Below are positions 9,149 through 17,620 of a stretch of 64,000 nucleotides of DNA, piece after piece. The stretch's first letter is position 1; each line of letters begins with the position of its first letter. The DNA comes from a bacterium. Its GTDB lineage: Bacteria > Krumholzibacteriota > Krumholzibacteriia > JACNKJ01. The notes beneath the pieces are model-generated. The model was not told the DNA's origin and searched no databases. It saw only the letters and a list, made by a program, of their open reading frames with translations. The translations under genes were made by a program, and so were the position numbers. The stretch covers positions 248,001 through 312,000 of the forward strand of contig JAAEPZ010000253.1 in assembly GCA_024231955.1 (NCBI GenBank). The letters run 5' to 3'.

Positions 9149-9157
9149 TGCTATAAT
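9149..9157 (+). promoter_or_regulatory. Extended -10 promoter element for the metzincin-like gene
   Basis: TG-C-TATAAT, a perfect -10 (9152-9157) with the extended TG. The -35 region is poor. It lies about 78 bp before the ATG at 9235. Confidence 0.5.
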
Positions 9158-9234
9158 CGATTTTGAGAATCATCCCGGAACTTCAGCTCTCTCGCTCGAC
9201 ACCCCGTCGAACTGACAACACCTTAGGAGTGATG

Positions 9235-10767
9235 ATGCGTCGGATCACTATCATCTGCCTGACCTGCTTGATGCTATTCTCTTTGTCGCTTTACACTGCT
9301 GCCGAAGAGGCATTCGCATTGGACACAATTGGGCCAGATCTGCCCACCGCCCCTGGCGTCAAAGCCATCGACTACTTCCCCGCCCCCAGCGGCAAGGCGC
9401 GGGCACGTCAGCTCCCCCCCGCTCCGGCTCCCCTCGCGGAGACCTTCACATTGCACAGTCGCCCCAACGCAAGCAAGGTGATCTATCTGGATTTCGACGG
9501 TCACTATGGCCTCGAGGAGACCGGCATATACTACGCTCCGTTCAATTTCGAGGGTTCCGCGGACACGTTCTCGGAGGCCGAACTCACGACGATCCAACTG
9601 GCCTGGCACTCCGTCGCCGAGGATTTCCTGGCTTTCGAAGTGGATGTGACCACCGAGAATCCGGGGGTCGAGGCGCTCAGGAATACCGGGGGTGACGACA
9701 TTCACTGGGGCATTCGCTGCGTGATCTCCGCCTCCAACTGGGATTACTCCTGGGCCTATATAGGTTCCTTCAACTGGGATACCGACTACGAGTCCCAGAT
9801 CTACCCTGGCGACAACAGCTGGATCTGGATCGGCGATTCGATCAGCCACGAGGTCGGTCACTCGCTGTGGTTAAATCATGACGGCGGTGGCGGCGATGGC
9901 GAATACTACGAGGGTCACGGATCCGGGGCAACCACCTGGAGTCCGCTCATGGGCTGGACTGCGGCCATCGGTGTGAGCCAGTGGAGCATCGGCGAGTACG
10001 ATGGCGCCAACAACCAGGAGGATGACCTGCTGATCATTTCGACGCAAAACGGATTCGGCTATCGACCGGACGACCATGGCTCGACACCCGCTTCGGCTAC
10101 CGCGATCTCCCTCGCCAGTGGTCCCCTCCAAATCGTGGCTGAAGGCAATATCGAGAGGACCGAAGATCTCGACTACTTCGCCTTCTCGTTGCAGGGCGAC
10201 GGCGATGTCGAATTCCTCATCGAGCCGGACCAGCTGAATGCAAATCTGGATATCCTCGCTCAGATCCACGATGCGTATGGCGCGGTGCTCTACTCCTCGA
10301 ACCCCGCGGATTCCCTGCATGCTGCGTTCGATCTGTTTCTCAACGCCGGCGACTACTACCTGTCGATAGATGGTACGGGATTCGGCACCCCTCCCGCGAA
10401 CGGCTACTCTGATTACGGCAGTCTCGGCTATTTCACGATCAAGGCGCGGGGCGACTCCCAGACAGCAATCGCTTTCGGCGACGAGTTCGGTGCGACGAAT
10501 CTCTGGTTCACCCGTCGACCCTCAACCCCTTTCAGCTCGCCGAACACCTTCTCCTTCTCGCTGAAGGAGTCGCGACATGCCCAGGCCCAGGTTTTTGACG
10601 TTAGCGGGCGACTTGTCGCTACTTTGCACAGGGGTCTACTCGCAGCTGGCGTACACAACTTCACATGGGATATCAATGCGGGTAATTCACACATCGCCGG
10701 TCTCTATCTCCTCCGCGTTCAAGCCGGTGAGGAGCGCATTACATCCAAGATGCTGTTCATACCCTAG
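9235..10767 (+). CDS. Secreted metzincin-like zinc protease with FlgD-like tail
   Basis: This 510-residue exported protein has a signal peptide in residues 1-28. The catalytic domain has the long zinc motif HEVGHSLWLNHD at about residue 205 (HExxHxxxxxH) and a likely Met-turn (WSPLMGW) downstream, the metzincin arrangement. A pre-peptidase C-terminal-like beta domain follows (about 285-400: DDHGSTPASATAI, DLDYFAFSLQGDG, GDYYLSIDGTG). The end is a FlgD-like tail (VFDVSGRLVATLH, AGVHNFTWD, IAGLYLLRV). ATG at 9235 follows TAGGAG by five bases; ATG at 9232 is too close. Predicted role: extracellular protein degradation. The tail is diverged, lacking the usual NPFNP. Confidence 0.85.
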   Translation: MRRITIICLTCLMLFSLSLYTAAEEAFALDTIGPDLPTAPGVKAIDYFPAPSGKARARQLPPAPAPLAETFTLHSRPNASKVIYLDFDGHYGLEETGIYYAPFNFEGSADTFSEAELTTIQLAWHSVAEDFLAFEVDVTTENPGVEALRNTGGDDIHWGIRCVISASNWDYSWAYIGSFNWDTDYESQIYPGDNSWIWIGDSISHEVGHSLWLNHDGGGGDGEYYEGHGSGATTWSPLMGWTAAIGVSQWSIGEYDGANNQEDDLLIISTQNGFGYRPDDHGSTPASATAISLASGPLQIVAEGNIERTEDLDYFAFSLQGDGDVEFLIEPDQLNANLDILAQIHDAYGAVLYSSNPADSLHAAFDLFLNAGDYYLSIDGTGFGTPPANGYSDYGSLGYFTIKARGDSQTAIAFGDEFGATNLWFTRRPSTPFSSPNTFSFSLKESRHAQAQVFDVSGRLVATLHRGLLAAGVHNFTWDINAGNSHIAGLYLLRVQAGEERITSKMLFIP

Positions 10768-10901
10768 CAGGGTGACGACAAAGCGCGCCGGCTCTTGGAA
10801 TCGGAGACTTGATCTGCTAGCATGTCCCCGACTGGCAGGAGAGAGGCTTGGCTCCTCCTGCTTGTCGGAGTGAACATATCTCTATCAAGACAGGTGGGAC
10901 C

Positions 10902-11474
10902 ATGAAGCGGGAAGCGATCTCCTTCAGTGATCTGTCGGTGCGATCTCATCAGCTATGGAACGATCAGTGGTTGCTGATAACGGCTGGCGACTTCGCAAGC
11001 GGCAAGTTCAACACGATGACCGTGGCCTGGGGCAGCCTGGGCACCATGTGGAACAAACCCTTCGCGCAGATCGTCGTGCGACCCCAGCGCCATACCTACA
11101 AGTTCACGGAGGAATTCGACACCTTCACCTTGACGGCATTCGGCGAGGATCAGCGCGACGCCCTCAAGCTCCTCGGCACCAAGTCCGGTCGCGACGGCGA
11201 CAAGATCGCCGAGGCGGGCCTCACCCCCATCCCCTCTCTCACGGTGCCGGCACCCGGTTTCGCCGAGGCGCGCCTGATCATCGAGTGCAGGAAGATGTAC
11301 TGGGACGACATCAAGCCGCAGCAGTACCTCTACCCCGGCATCGACAAGATCTATCCGGCGCAGGATTATCACCGCATCTATTTTGGAGAGATCGTGTCGG
11401 TGCAGGGAACACCCGAGTTCAGCGCTATTCAGCCACAAGGCGCGCTTGCAGATGTCGACAAGAAGGAATCGTAA
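10902..11474 (+). CDS. Flavin reductase-like FMN-binding split-barrel protein
   Basis: A 190-residue cytoplasmic protein. The segment FNTMTVAWGSLGTMWNKPFAQIVVRPQRHTY followed by FTLTAF is the characteristic FMN-binding core of flavin reductase-like (DIM6/NTAB) proteins. It continues with LGTKSGRDGDKI and a C-terminal YHRIYFGEIV strand, giving full family length. Such proteins reduce flavins or act as flavoprotein oxidoreductases; the substrate cannot be inferred. The start at 10902 follows AGGTGGGACC; the longer frame to 10848 has no site. Single gene. Confidence 0.8.
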   Translation: MKREAISFSDLSVRSHQLWNDQWLLITAGDFASGKFNTMTVAWGSLGTMWNKPFAQIVVRPQRHTYKFTEEFDTFTLTAFGEDQRDALKLLGTKSGRDGDKIAEAGLTPIPSLTVPAPGFAEARLIIECRKMYWDDIKPQQYLYPGIDKIYPAQDYHRIYFGEIVSVQGTPEFSAIQPQGALADVDKKES

Positions 11475-11771
11475 TTTGGGGACAGGAATACAAGCACCCA
11501 GTTCTCCCTGTTTCCTGCCAGCAGTCTCCGGACTGAATCACTCCTGGTTGTCCGGAGATCAGCGAGGAGGTCAATTGAAGCGCAGAGTGAAAATACTGAG
11601 ACCCATCGGATATCGACCAAGACCGCTACCAGTGGCGCCAACTGTGACACACCTTCGCCTCTCATCAGGAATTTGATGCAATCCGGACCTTGAGGTTCTT
11701 GCCAGAAATGGCCTGAGCAGCTATATTGGCACTATTGCAGGAAACCGTAACCCATAACCCACGAAGGCGAC
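11475..11771. other. Intergenic, 297 bp, before the metal-efflux genes
   Basis: No coding potential. A short TTGGGGACAGGAATAC stretch near 11477 resembles the start of some REP-like repeats, but only one copy was noticed. The promoter for the efflux genes should lie here; none is clear. Confidence 0.3.
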
Positions 11772-12128
11772 ATGGCGGCAACACGGTATATGTCGATTAT
11801 ATTCCTCCTCCTGCTCTCCATCGCGGTGACCATGGCTTCGGTACCGACTGAAGTACCTGGCGCTGGTGGCGGCAACGAGGGGAATGATACGTGCTGCGCA
11901 CACGGCGATGATCCCTCTGCGGATGCAGCCGATGCCACCGACGATGAAGACTGCTGTCCCCGCGGCTGTAGGAGTTGCCTCCTGTTCTGTTGTGGCGGCC
12001 CGGTCTCCTTGCATACCTCCTCTTTGATCCCCGTCCCAGAGCACGATTCGACCGAGCCCGTCCCCCCCCACAGAGACGGCTTCTCCCTGTCCCAGCCCAA
12101 AGAGATCTTCCACCCTCCCCGCATCTAG
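11772..12128 (+). CDS. Small secreted Cys-rich protein of the metal-efflux locus
   Basis: The 118-residue product has a signal peptide (residues 1-22) and a short mature part rich in acidic residues, with eight Cys (TCCAHGDD, DCCPRGCRSCLLFCCGG). It ends in FSLSQPKEIFHPPRI. Small Cys-rich proteins ending in a similar IF/IW-x-PP segment are, as far as I recall, found next to CzcCBA/CusCBA-type pumps. It lies 124 bp before the RND adaptor on the same strand. A periplasmic metal-binding or sensing role is inferred from composition and position. The ribosome site (GAAGGCGAC) is modest. Confidence 0.6.
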   Translation: MAATRYMSIIFLLLLSIAVTMASVPTEVPGAGGGNEGNDTCCAHGDDPSADAADATDDEDCCPRGCRSCLLFCCGGPVSLHTSSLIPVPEHDSTEPVPPHRDGFSLSQPKEIFHPPRI

Positions 12129-12251
12129 AGCTCCACTTCCGGATTCAAAACGCCGTCAACGTCTGCAGACGCCAGTCTGTACCAACGTTTCATGCGAGGA
12201 GCCGCTGAACCTCCTCTGCACAGGTCCTTACGGAGAATAGGGAGAATAACC

Positions 12252-13799
12252 ATGATGAGAATACGTGCTCTACCCATGGTCCTTGCCACGGTGATCATCC
12301 TCGGTGCCCTTGGTTGTGGCCGGGAAGCCTCCGACGAGGTCGGGAGTGCCGATACCGAGGCATTCTGCCAGGAGCACCAGATTGCTGAAGCACAGTGCCC
12401 CTACTGCGATCCGAGTCTCATCGAATCGCTGGGGTTCTGTCATGGCCACGGCGTTCCCGAGGCGTTTTGCTACAGGTGTAATCCAAACCTGATCCCCGCT
12501 TTCAAGTCTGTCGGGGATTGGTGCGCCGGACACGATCGACCTGAGTCCCAGTGCTATATCTGCAATCCGGAGCTTGATCCGAGCCGCAAAGAGACTACAC
12601 CGGCGGAGGGCTCCGACGACATGACCCAACCCGATGGTTTATCGACTGCCCCCCCCGTCCGGCAGGGCAACGTTCTGCGCACCCAGCAACCCCCCGCCGT
12701 CTACTGTTCGACATCGAATCTCAGCGTTCGCTTCGAGAGTCCCGAGATCGCCGATCAGGCCGGCTTTGAATTCGCGACGGTGGAATCGCGTCCGTTAACG
12801 GAGATTGTCCGCTGCAACGCCGAGATCGTTTATGATGGCGACCGGTATGCGCAGATCTCTGCGCAGGTGCCCGGAATCGTTGCAGAGGTTCACAAGAGCT
12901 TCGGCGACACCATCGAGTCAGGAGATCCTATCGCCACCATCACCTCGACCCACCTCGGAGCGGCCAAGGGCTCATATCTCCAGGCTGCGGCATCCGTTGC
13001 GCTCTGGACACGGAACCAGGAGCGAGAGGCGGAGCTTTTCGAACGTGGCATCTCCACCGAGAAGGAGCTGCTCGAAACCGATACGCACCTCGCGGAGAGC
13101 CGCATCTCGCTGTCGCAGGCGAAGCAGGCGTTGCTCAGCTTCGGGCTGTCAGACAAGCAGATTGTCGACATCCATGCCAGCAATGATACGAGTGCCCGGT
13201 ACGTCGTCACAGCCCCTTTTTCCGGGATTGTCGTTGATCGTTTCGCCACTGTCGGAGAGGTGGTGGACCCGGCGCGACCTCTGTTCGCCGTCGCGGACCT
13301 CTCCCGCATGTGGGCGCTCGTTGATATCTACGAGTCGAACCTGCGACACGTACAGGTCGGGCAACCGGTGGTGCTCCAGGTTGAGGGGCTTCCGGGGGAA
13401 TCCTTTGCGGGCCGAATCACCTGGGTGAGTTCTCAACTGGACCCCCAGACCAGAACCCTGCAAGCCCGGGCCGACCTCGACAACTCCCGGGGCTTGCTCC
13501 GCGCCCACATGTTCGCTCAGGCGAGCGTTTCGGTGCGTGACCGCCAGCGCTCTCTCGTGGTGCCGGCAGCTTCCGTACAGTGGGAAGGTTGCTGCAACGT
13601 GGTGTTCGTCAAGACCTCCGCCACGGTATACGAGCCGCGCAAGGTCCACCTGGGTATCGCGACCGGTACGGTATACGAGATCATCAGCGGAATCGAGGAG
13701 GGTGAGGAGGTGGTGACCCAGGGCAGTTTCCTGCTCAAGACCGAAATTCTCAAAGGGAGCATCGGAGCGGGTTGCTGCGAAGTGGATCCGGGAACCTAG
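12252..13799 (+). CDS. RND metal-efflux periplasmic adaptor (CzcB/CusB-like) with three N-terminal CxxH-x6-CxxC modules
   Basis: This 515-residue lipoprotein has a lipobox at LGALGC. Before the adaptor core are three tandem 20-residue-type modules (nt 12361-12423, 12433-12492, 12520-12576) with consensus [FW]C-x2-H-x2-[AP]E-x2-C-x2-C-[DN]P-x-L, the pattern of a metal-binding knuckle. The remainder is a standard adaptor: biotinyl-lipoyl half (ISAQVPGIVAEVHKSFGDTI), an alpha hairpin, the second lipoyl half (VTAPFSGIVVDRF), a beta-barrel and a membrane-proximal domain. Extra Cys pairs are at EGCC and GAGCC near the end. It bridges the pump at 13812 to an outer-membrane channel; none is encoded nearby. 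Start: ATG after TAGGGAG. Confidence 0.9.
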   Translation: MMRIRALPMVLATVIILGALGCGREASDEVGSADTEAFCQEHQIAEAQCPYCDPSLIESLGFCHGHGVPEAFCYRCNPNLIPAFKSVGDWCAGHDRPESQCYICNPELDPSRKETTPAEGSDDMTQPDGLSTAPPVRQGNVLRTQQPPAVYCSTSNLSVRFESPEIADQAGFEFATVESRPLTEIVRCNAEIVYDGDRYAQISAQVPGIVAEVHKSFGDTIESGDPIATITSTHLGAAKGSYLQAAASVALWTRNQEREAELFERGISTEKELLETDTHLAESRISLSQAKQALLSFGLSDKQIVDIHASNDTSARYVVTAPFSGIVVDRFATVGEVVDPARPLFAVADLSRMWALVDIYESNLRHVQVGQPVVLQVEGLPGESFAGRITWVSSQLDPQTRTLQARADLDNSRGLLRAHMFAQASVSVRDRQRSLVVPAASVQWEGCCNVVFVKTSATVYEPRKVHLGIATGTVYEIISGIEEGEEVVTQGSFLLKTEILKGSIGAGCCEVDPGT

Positions 13800-13811
13800 G
13801 GAGTAGATAAA

Positions 13812-16800
13812 ATGCTGAACGCCATCATCACCTGGTCTCTCAACCACCGCCTCCTGGTGATCGCCCTCACACTCGTGATGGTAGTGTCCGGGGTAAATAC
13901 ACTGATCCACCTGCCGGTGGACGCGTTCCCCGACACGACGCCGGTCCAGGTTCAGATCAACACCACCGCTGCGGCGCTCGCGCCACTGGAGATAGAGCAG
14001 CAGATCACGTTCGCAGTGGAGCAGGCGATCGCCGGGCTTCCGGACCTGGCCGAGGTTCGATCGATCTCGAAGTTCGGCCTCTCTCAAGTGACTGTGACCT
14101 TCCGGGACGGCACCGACATCTACTTCGCCCGCCAGTTGGTCATGGAGCGTCTGCAGACCGTTGAGCTACCCGAGGGTATCGCTAGGCCGGAGATGGGTCC
14201 CGTGGCCACCGGGCTGGGCGAGATCTATCACTACATCGTCACCAGCCCCGATCACACGCTCATGGAGCTGACGACGCTCCACGACTGGGTGATCAAGCCG
14301 CGGCTCAGATCGGTACCGGGTGTCGCCGAGGTCAACACGTGGGGCGGCGAGCGGAAGCAGTACCAGGTGCTTGCCGACCCGAACCGACTCGCGAACTACA
14401 ACCTCACTCTGGACGACGTGCTGCGAGCCCTCGAAACGAACAACCTGAATATCGGCGGAGGCTACCTTGTCCAGGCCGGCGAGCTCCACCTCGTCCAGGG
14501 TATCAGTCTCACCACCAATCTTCAGGAGATCGGGAACATCGTCATCACCGCCCACGACGGTGTGCCGATCCATGTCCGGGATGTCGGCGACGTAAGGGAG
14601 GGGCACGAGATCCGTCGCGGCGCCGCCACCGCCAACGGGCAAGGTGAAGTGGTGCTGGGGTTGGGTTTCATGCTGATGGGCGGGAACAGCCACGAGGTTA
14701 CCTCGCTTCTGCAGGAGCGGATGGCGGAGATCCAGGAAACACTGCCCGAGGGGGTGCAGGTCACTCCGGTCTATGAACGTACCGAATTGGTTGATCAGGT
14801 GCTCGCTACCGTCAAGGAGAACCTTCTGGAGGGGGCGCTGCTGGTGATCGCCATCCTCTTCATGTTCCTGGGGAACCTGCGGGCCGGAGTAATCGTCGCC
14901 ACCGCGATCCCCCTTTCCATGCTTTTTGCGGCCAACTGGATGATGCGGTTCGGAATCGCCGGGAGCCTGATGAGTCTCGGGGCGATAGACTTCGGGCTCA
15001 TTGTCGACAGTTCCGTCATCATGGTTGAAAACAGCGTCCGGAAACTGTCGCTGCGTGATCGTGAGACCTCTGTGCTGGAAACGGTTCGGGAGGCCGCCAT
15101 CGAGGTGCGGAAGCCGACGATGTACGGGGAACTCATCATCGCCATCGTTTTTCTGCCGGTCCTGGCTCTGGAGGGGATCGAGGGGAAGCTTTTCCAGCCG
15201 ATGGCCTTGACGCTGCTCTTCGCGCTCGGTGGTTCACTTATCCTCTCCCTCACCCTCATGCCGGTTCTGGCCAGCCTGGTTCTGACGGGGCGGATCCGTG
15301 AACGGGAGCCGCGATTCCTGCGCGCCGTGAAACGGATCTACAGACCGGTGGTGCGTTTCGCCATCCGTCGCCGTTACCCTGTCCTGGTCGGAGCAATCGT
15401 TCTGCTCGCCGCCGGGGGCGCGCTCGGCCCCTTCATCGGGTCGGAGTTCATCCCCCGACTGTCCGAGGGTGGGATCGTCATCAATACGGTGCGCCTTTCG
15501 GGTGTATCCCTCGAGGAGTCGGTTCGCTACGGCTCCCGGCTCGAGAAGGTGATACTGGATAAGTACCCCGACGAGGTGCGGGACGTGTGGATCCGAACCG
15601 GCACCGCCGAAGTCGCCACCGACCCGATGGGGATCGAACTCTCGGACGCATTCATCACACTCAGCCCCCGTGGCGAATGGACACGCGCGACCACACAGGA
15701 CGATCTCGTCGAACTGATGAGCGAGGAGCTCTCGGATCTCCCCGGAATGCGGCTCATCTTTACACAGCCCATCGAGATGCGGGTGAACGAGATGATCGCC
15801 GGGATCCGCACCGACGTCGGCATCAAGATCTTCGGTGACGACCTGGAGGTCCTCAGGGAACTCGCCACCCGGGTCGGCGAGATCGTCGGCTCCATTCCGG
15901 GAAACGCCGATCTCTACGTCGAGCAGATCACGGGGCAGCCGGTTCTGCAGGTTCGCGTTGACCAGGACGCCATTGCTCGTCACGGCGTATCCGCCAAGCA
16001 CGTCCTCGAACTGGTGGAGGCCATCGGGGGGATAACGGTAGGTGAGGTTCGTGAAGAGCAGCGTCGGTTCGACCTGGTGGTGCGACTTCCCGAGCGGTAC
16101 CGCAACGCCCCCTCAGCCGTGCGGCAGATACTCATCCCCACGGCCACAGGTGGCCGAATTCCACTGGAGCGGCTGGCCGAGATCCGGCAGATCGAGGGGC
16201 CATCCACCATCACGCGGGAGTGGCAACGGAGGCGGATCGTCGTCCAGTGCAACGTCAGGGGGCGGGATGTGGGCAGCTTCGTGGAGGAGGCGCGGGAACG
16301 GATCACTGAGGGGGTCACCCTGCCTCAAGGTTATTTCGTGAGTTTCTCCGGGCAGTTCGAGCACATGGAGCGGGCGCGTCTGAGCCTGATGATAGTGGTG
16401 CCTCTGGCGCTGCTCCTCATCCTGTTCCTGCTCTACACCAGCATGAACTCCGTGCGCGACGCCCTGGTGATCTTCACCGGCGCCCCCTTCGCTGCCCTGG
16501 GGGGGATTCTGGCCCTCTGGCTGCGGGGAATGCCGTTCACGGTCTCGGCCGGCATCGGTTTCGTTGCCGTCTGTGGCGTGGCGATGCTGGATGGGCTGGT
16601 GCTCGTTTCGGCCATGAGGCGGATGCTCGACGCGGGGCATCCGATCAGTGAGGCCGTGGAGGAGAGCGCCCTTCTGCGCCTGCGTCCGGTGCTGATGACC
16701 ACCTGGGTGGCTGCCCTGGGTTTCGTCCCCATGGCGCTGAATACCGGTGTCGGCGCCGAAGTTCAGCGGCCGCTGGCTACCGTCGTGATAGGAGGTGTGA

Positions 16801-16901
16801 TATCGGCCAATATTCTGACCCTGATCGTACTTCCGGCCATCTACAGGATATTCGGGAGAGCACCAGAGGCCAGAGCGACTGATCTGGGCGAGGTTTCCTA
16901 G
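13812..16901 (+). CDS. Heavy-metal efflux RND pump (CzcA/CusA family)
   Basis: A full-length 1029-residue inner-membrane proton/metal antiporter. Seen features: first helix and HLPVDAFPDTTPVQVQI, the first porter domain, the TM2-TM4 block with SLMSLGAIDFGLIVDSSVIMVENSVRK (the HME-RND TM4 signature with Asp residues for proton relay), the central EFIPRLSEGG segment, the QPIEMRVNEMIAGIRTDVGIKIFG metal-cleft loop, and a second TM block to ILTLIVLPAIYRIFGR. The IDFGLIVD motif separates it from drug-type HAE1 pumps. The metal cannot be named; the Met of RVNEM aligns with a CusA cleft position, but the full triad is not evident. It starts 12 bp after the adaptor gene, so one operon. Confidence 0.93.
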   Translation: MLNAIITWSLNHRLLVIALTLVMVVSGVNTLIHLPVDAFPDTTPVQVQINTTAAALAPLEIEQQITFAVEQAIAGLPDLAEVRSISKFGLSQVTVTFRDGTDIYFARQLVMERLQTVELPEGIARPEMGPVATGLGEIYHYIVTSPDHTLMELTTLHDWVIKPRLRSVPGVAEVNTWGGERKQYQVLADPNRLANYNLTLDDVLRALETNNLNIGGGYLVQAGELHLVQGISLTTNLQEIGNIVITAHDGVPIHVRDVGDVREGHEIRRGAATANGQGEVVLGLGFMLMGGNSHEVTSLLQERMAEIQETLPEGVQVTPVYERTELVDQVLATVKENLLEGALLVIAILFMFLGNLRAGVIVATAIPLSMLFAANWMMRFGIAGSLMSLGAIDFGLIVDSSVIMVENSVRKLSLRDRETSVLETVREAAIEVRKPTMYGELIIAIVFLPVLALEGIEGKLFQPMALTLLFALGGSLILSLTLMPVLASLVLTGRIREREPRFLRAVKRIYRPVVRFAIRRRYPVLVGAIVLLAAGGALGPFIGSEFIPRLSEGGIVINTVRLSGVSLEESVRYGSRLEKVILDKYPDEVRDVWIRTGTAEVATDPMGIELSDAFITLSPRGEWTRATTQDDLVELMSEELSDLPGMRLIFTQPIEMRVNEMIAGIRTDVGIKIFGDDLEVLRELATRVGEIVGSIPGNADLYVEQITGQPVLQVRVDQDAIARHGVSAKHVLELVEAIGGITVGEVREEQRRFDLVVRLPERYRNAPSAVRQILIPTATGGRIPLERLAEIRQIEGPSTITREWQRRRIVVQCNVRGRDVGSFVEEARERITEGVTLPQGYFVSFSGQFEHMERARLSLMIVVPLALLLILFLLYTSMNSVRDALVIFTGAPFAALGGILALWLRGMPFTVSAGIGFVAVCGVAMLDGLVLVSAMRRMLDAGHPISEAVEESALLRLRPVLMTTWVAALGFVPMALNTGVGAEVQRPLATVVIGGVISANILTLIVLPAIYRIFGRAPEARATDLGEVS

Positions 16902-17129
16902 CTCGCTTTAACAGAAGTGCCAGAACCCGGGGGGGTAAATTCGTGGTCTCCCCCCTACCTTCTTGTCATTTCCGTAATATTCATGTTAAAATATCCGAGA
17001 TGTCATAATGCTTGAGAACCGGGGGGAGTGGATCCGTCGCTAGGTACGAGCAGGCTATGCGGACGTTTTCCCTGGTCACCCATTATTAGTCGGTATCGGC
17101 TGAACGCTGGTTACCCAAAGGAGAACGAC
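16902..17129. other. Intergenic after the efflux pump
   Basis: 228 bp. G6 and C6 runs around 16930-16955 could pair as a weak terminator without a T tract. An AT-rich stretch (16975-17010) may hold the promoter for the next gene. Confidence 0.3.
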
Positions 17130-17606
17130 ATGAGAACCTCCGTAATCGTCGCGCGCCCAATCAACCGCTTATCTCTGATTCTCCTCACGGCTCTGATCCT
17201 GATTCCAATCTGGAGTAACCCAACCAGCGCCGAGACGGAGCTCCTCACGCCGGACGCCCTGCTCACAGCGGAAGCCGCGAACGGGGATGAGGCGTTGCAG
17301 GCCCCCCTACATCCGGTGATGGTCGAGATCCTGGAACTGATGGAAACGCAGGATGCCCGCATCAGTGAGCTGGAGGCCAGCCTGGGTGATACCGCCGACA
17401 TCCACGAGGTCGTCCGCATCCACCGCGAGATCGAGAAGGTGAAGATCCTCACCGAGGTCGAGATGTTCCGGGTGCAGATCCGGTACGCCGAGCGTCGCGG
17501 AGCGAGCGGGCAGGCGGTAAAACTGCAGGAGATCGTCGATGATATCCTGGAGCGCATCGAGACCGAGGAAGCGCGCAGATCACAATCCCAAGACACCAAA
17601 AACTAG
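17130..17606 (+). CDS. Small secreted helical protein, function unknown
   Basis: The 158-residue product has a signal peptide (about residues 1-33, ending NPTSAE). It is followed by an almost entirely helical charged region (VEILELMETQDARISELEAS, IHREIEKVKILTEVEMFRVQ) that looks coiled coil. No family recognised. AAAGGAG is six bases before ATG 17130. It ends 14 bp before the large protease-like gene and is likely co-transcribed, so it may be a chaperone or partner of that protein. Its position after the RND operon could instead mean an efflux accessory; neither can be decided. Confidence 0.65.
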   Translation: MRTSVIVARPINRLSLILLTALILIPIWSNPTSAETELLTPDALLTAEAANGDEALQAPLHPVMVEILELMETQDARISELEASLGDTADIHEVVRIHREIEKVKILTEVEMFRVQIRYAERRGASGQAVKLQEIVDDILERIETEEARRSQSQDTKN

Positions 17607-17620
17607 GCAGGAGGCATGTC

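Noticed and set aside
11477..11500. GGGGACAG-type REP element
   Set aside because: Only one short copy was seen; no inverted partner or RAYT gene.
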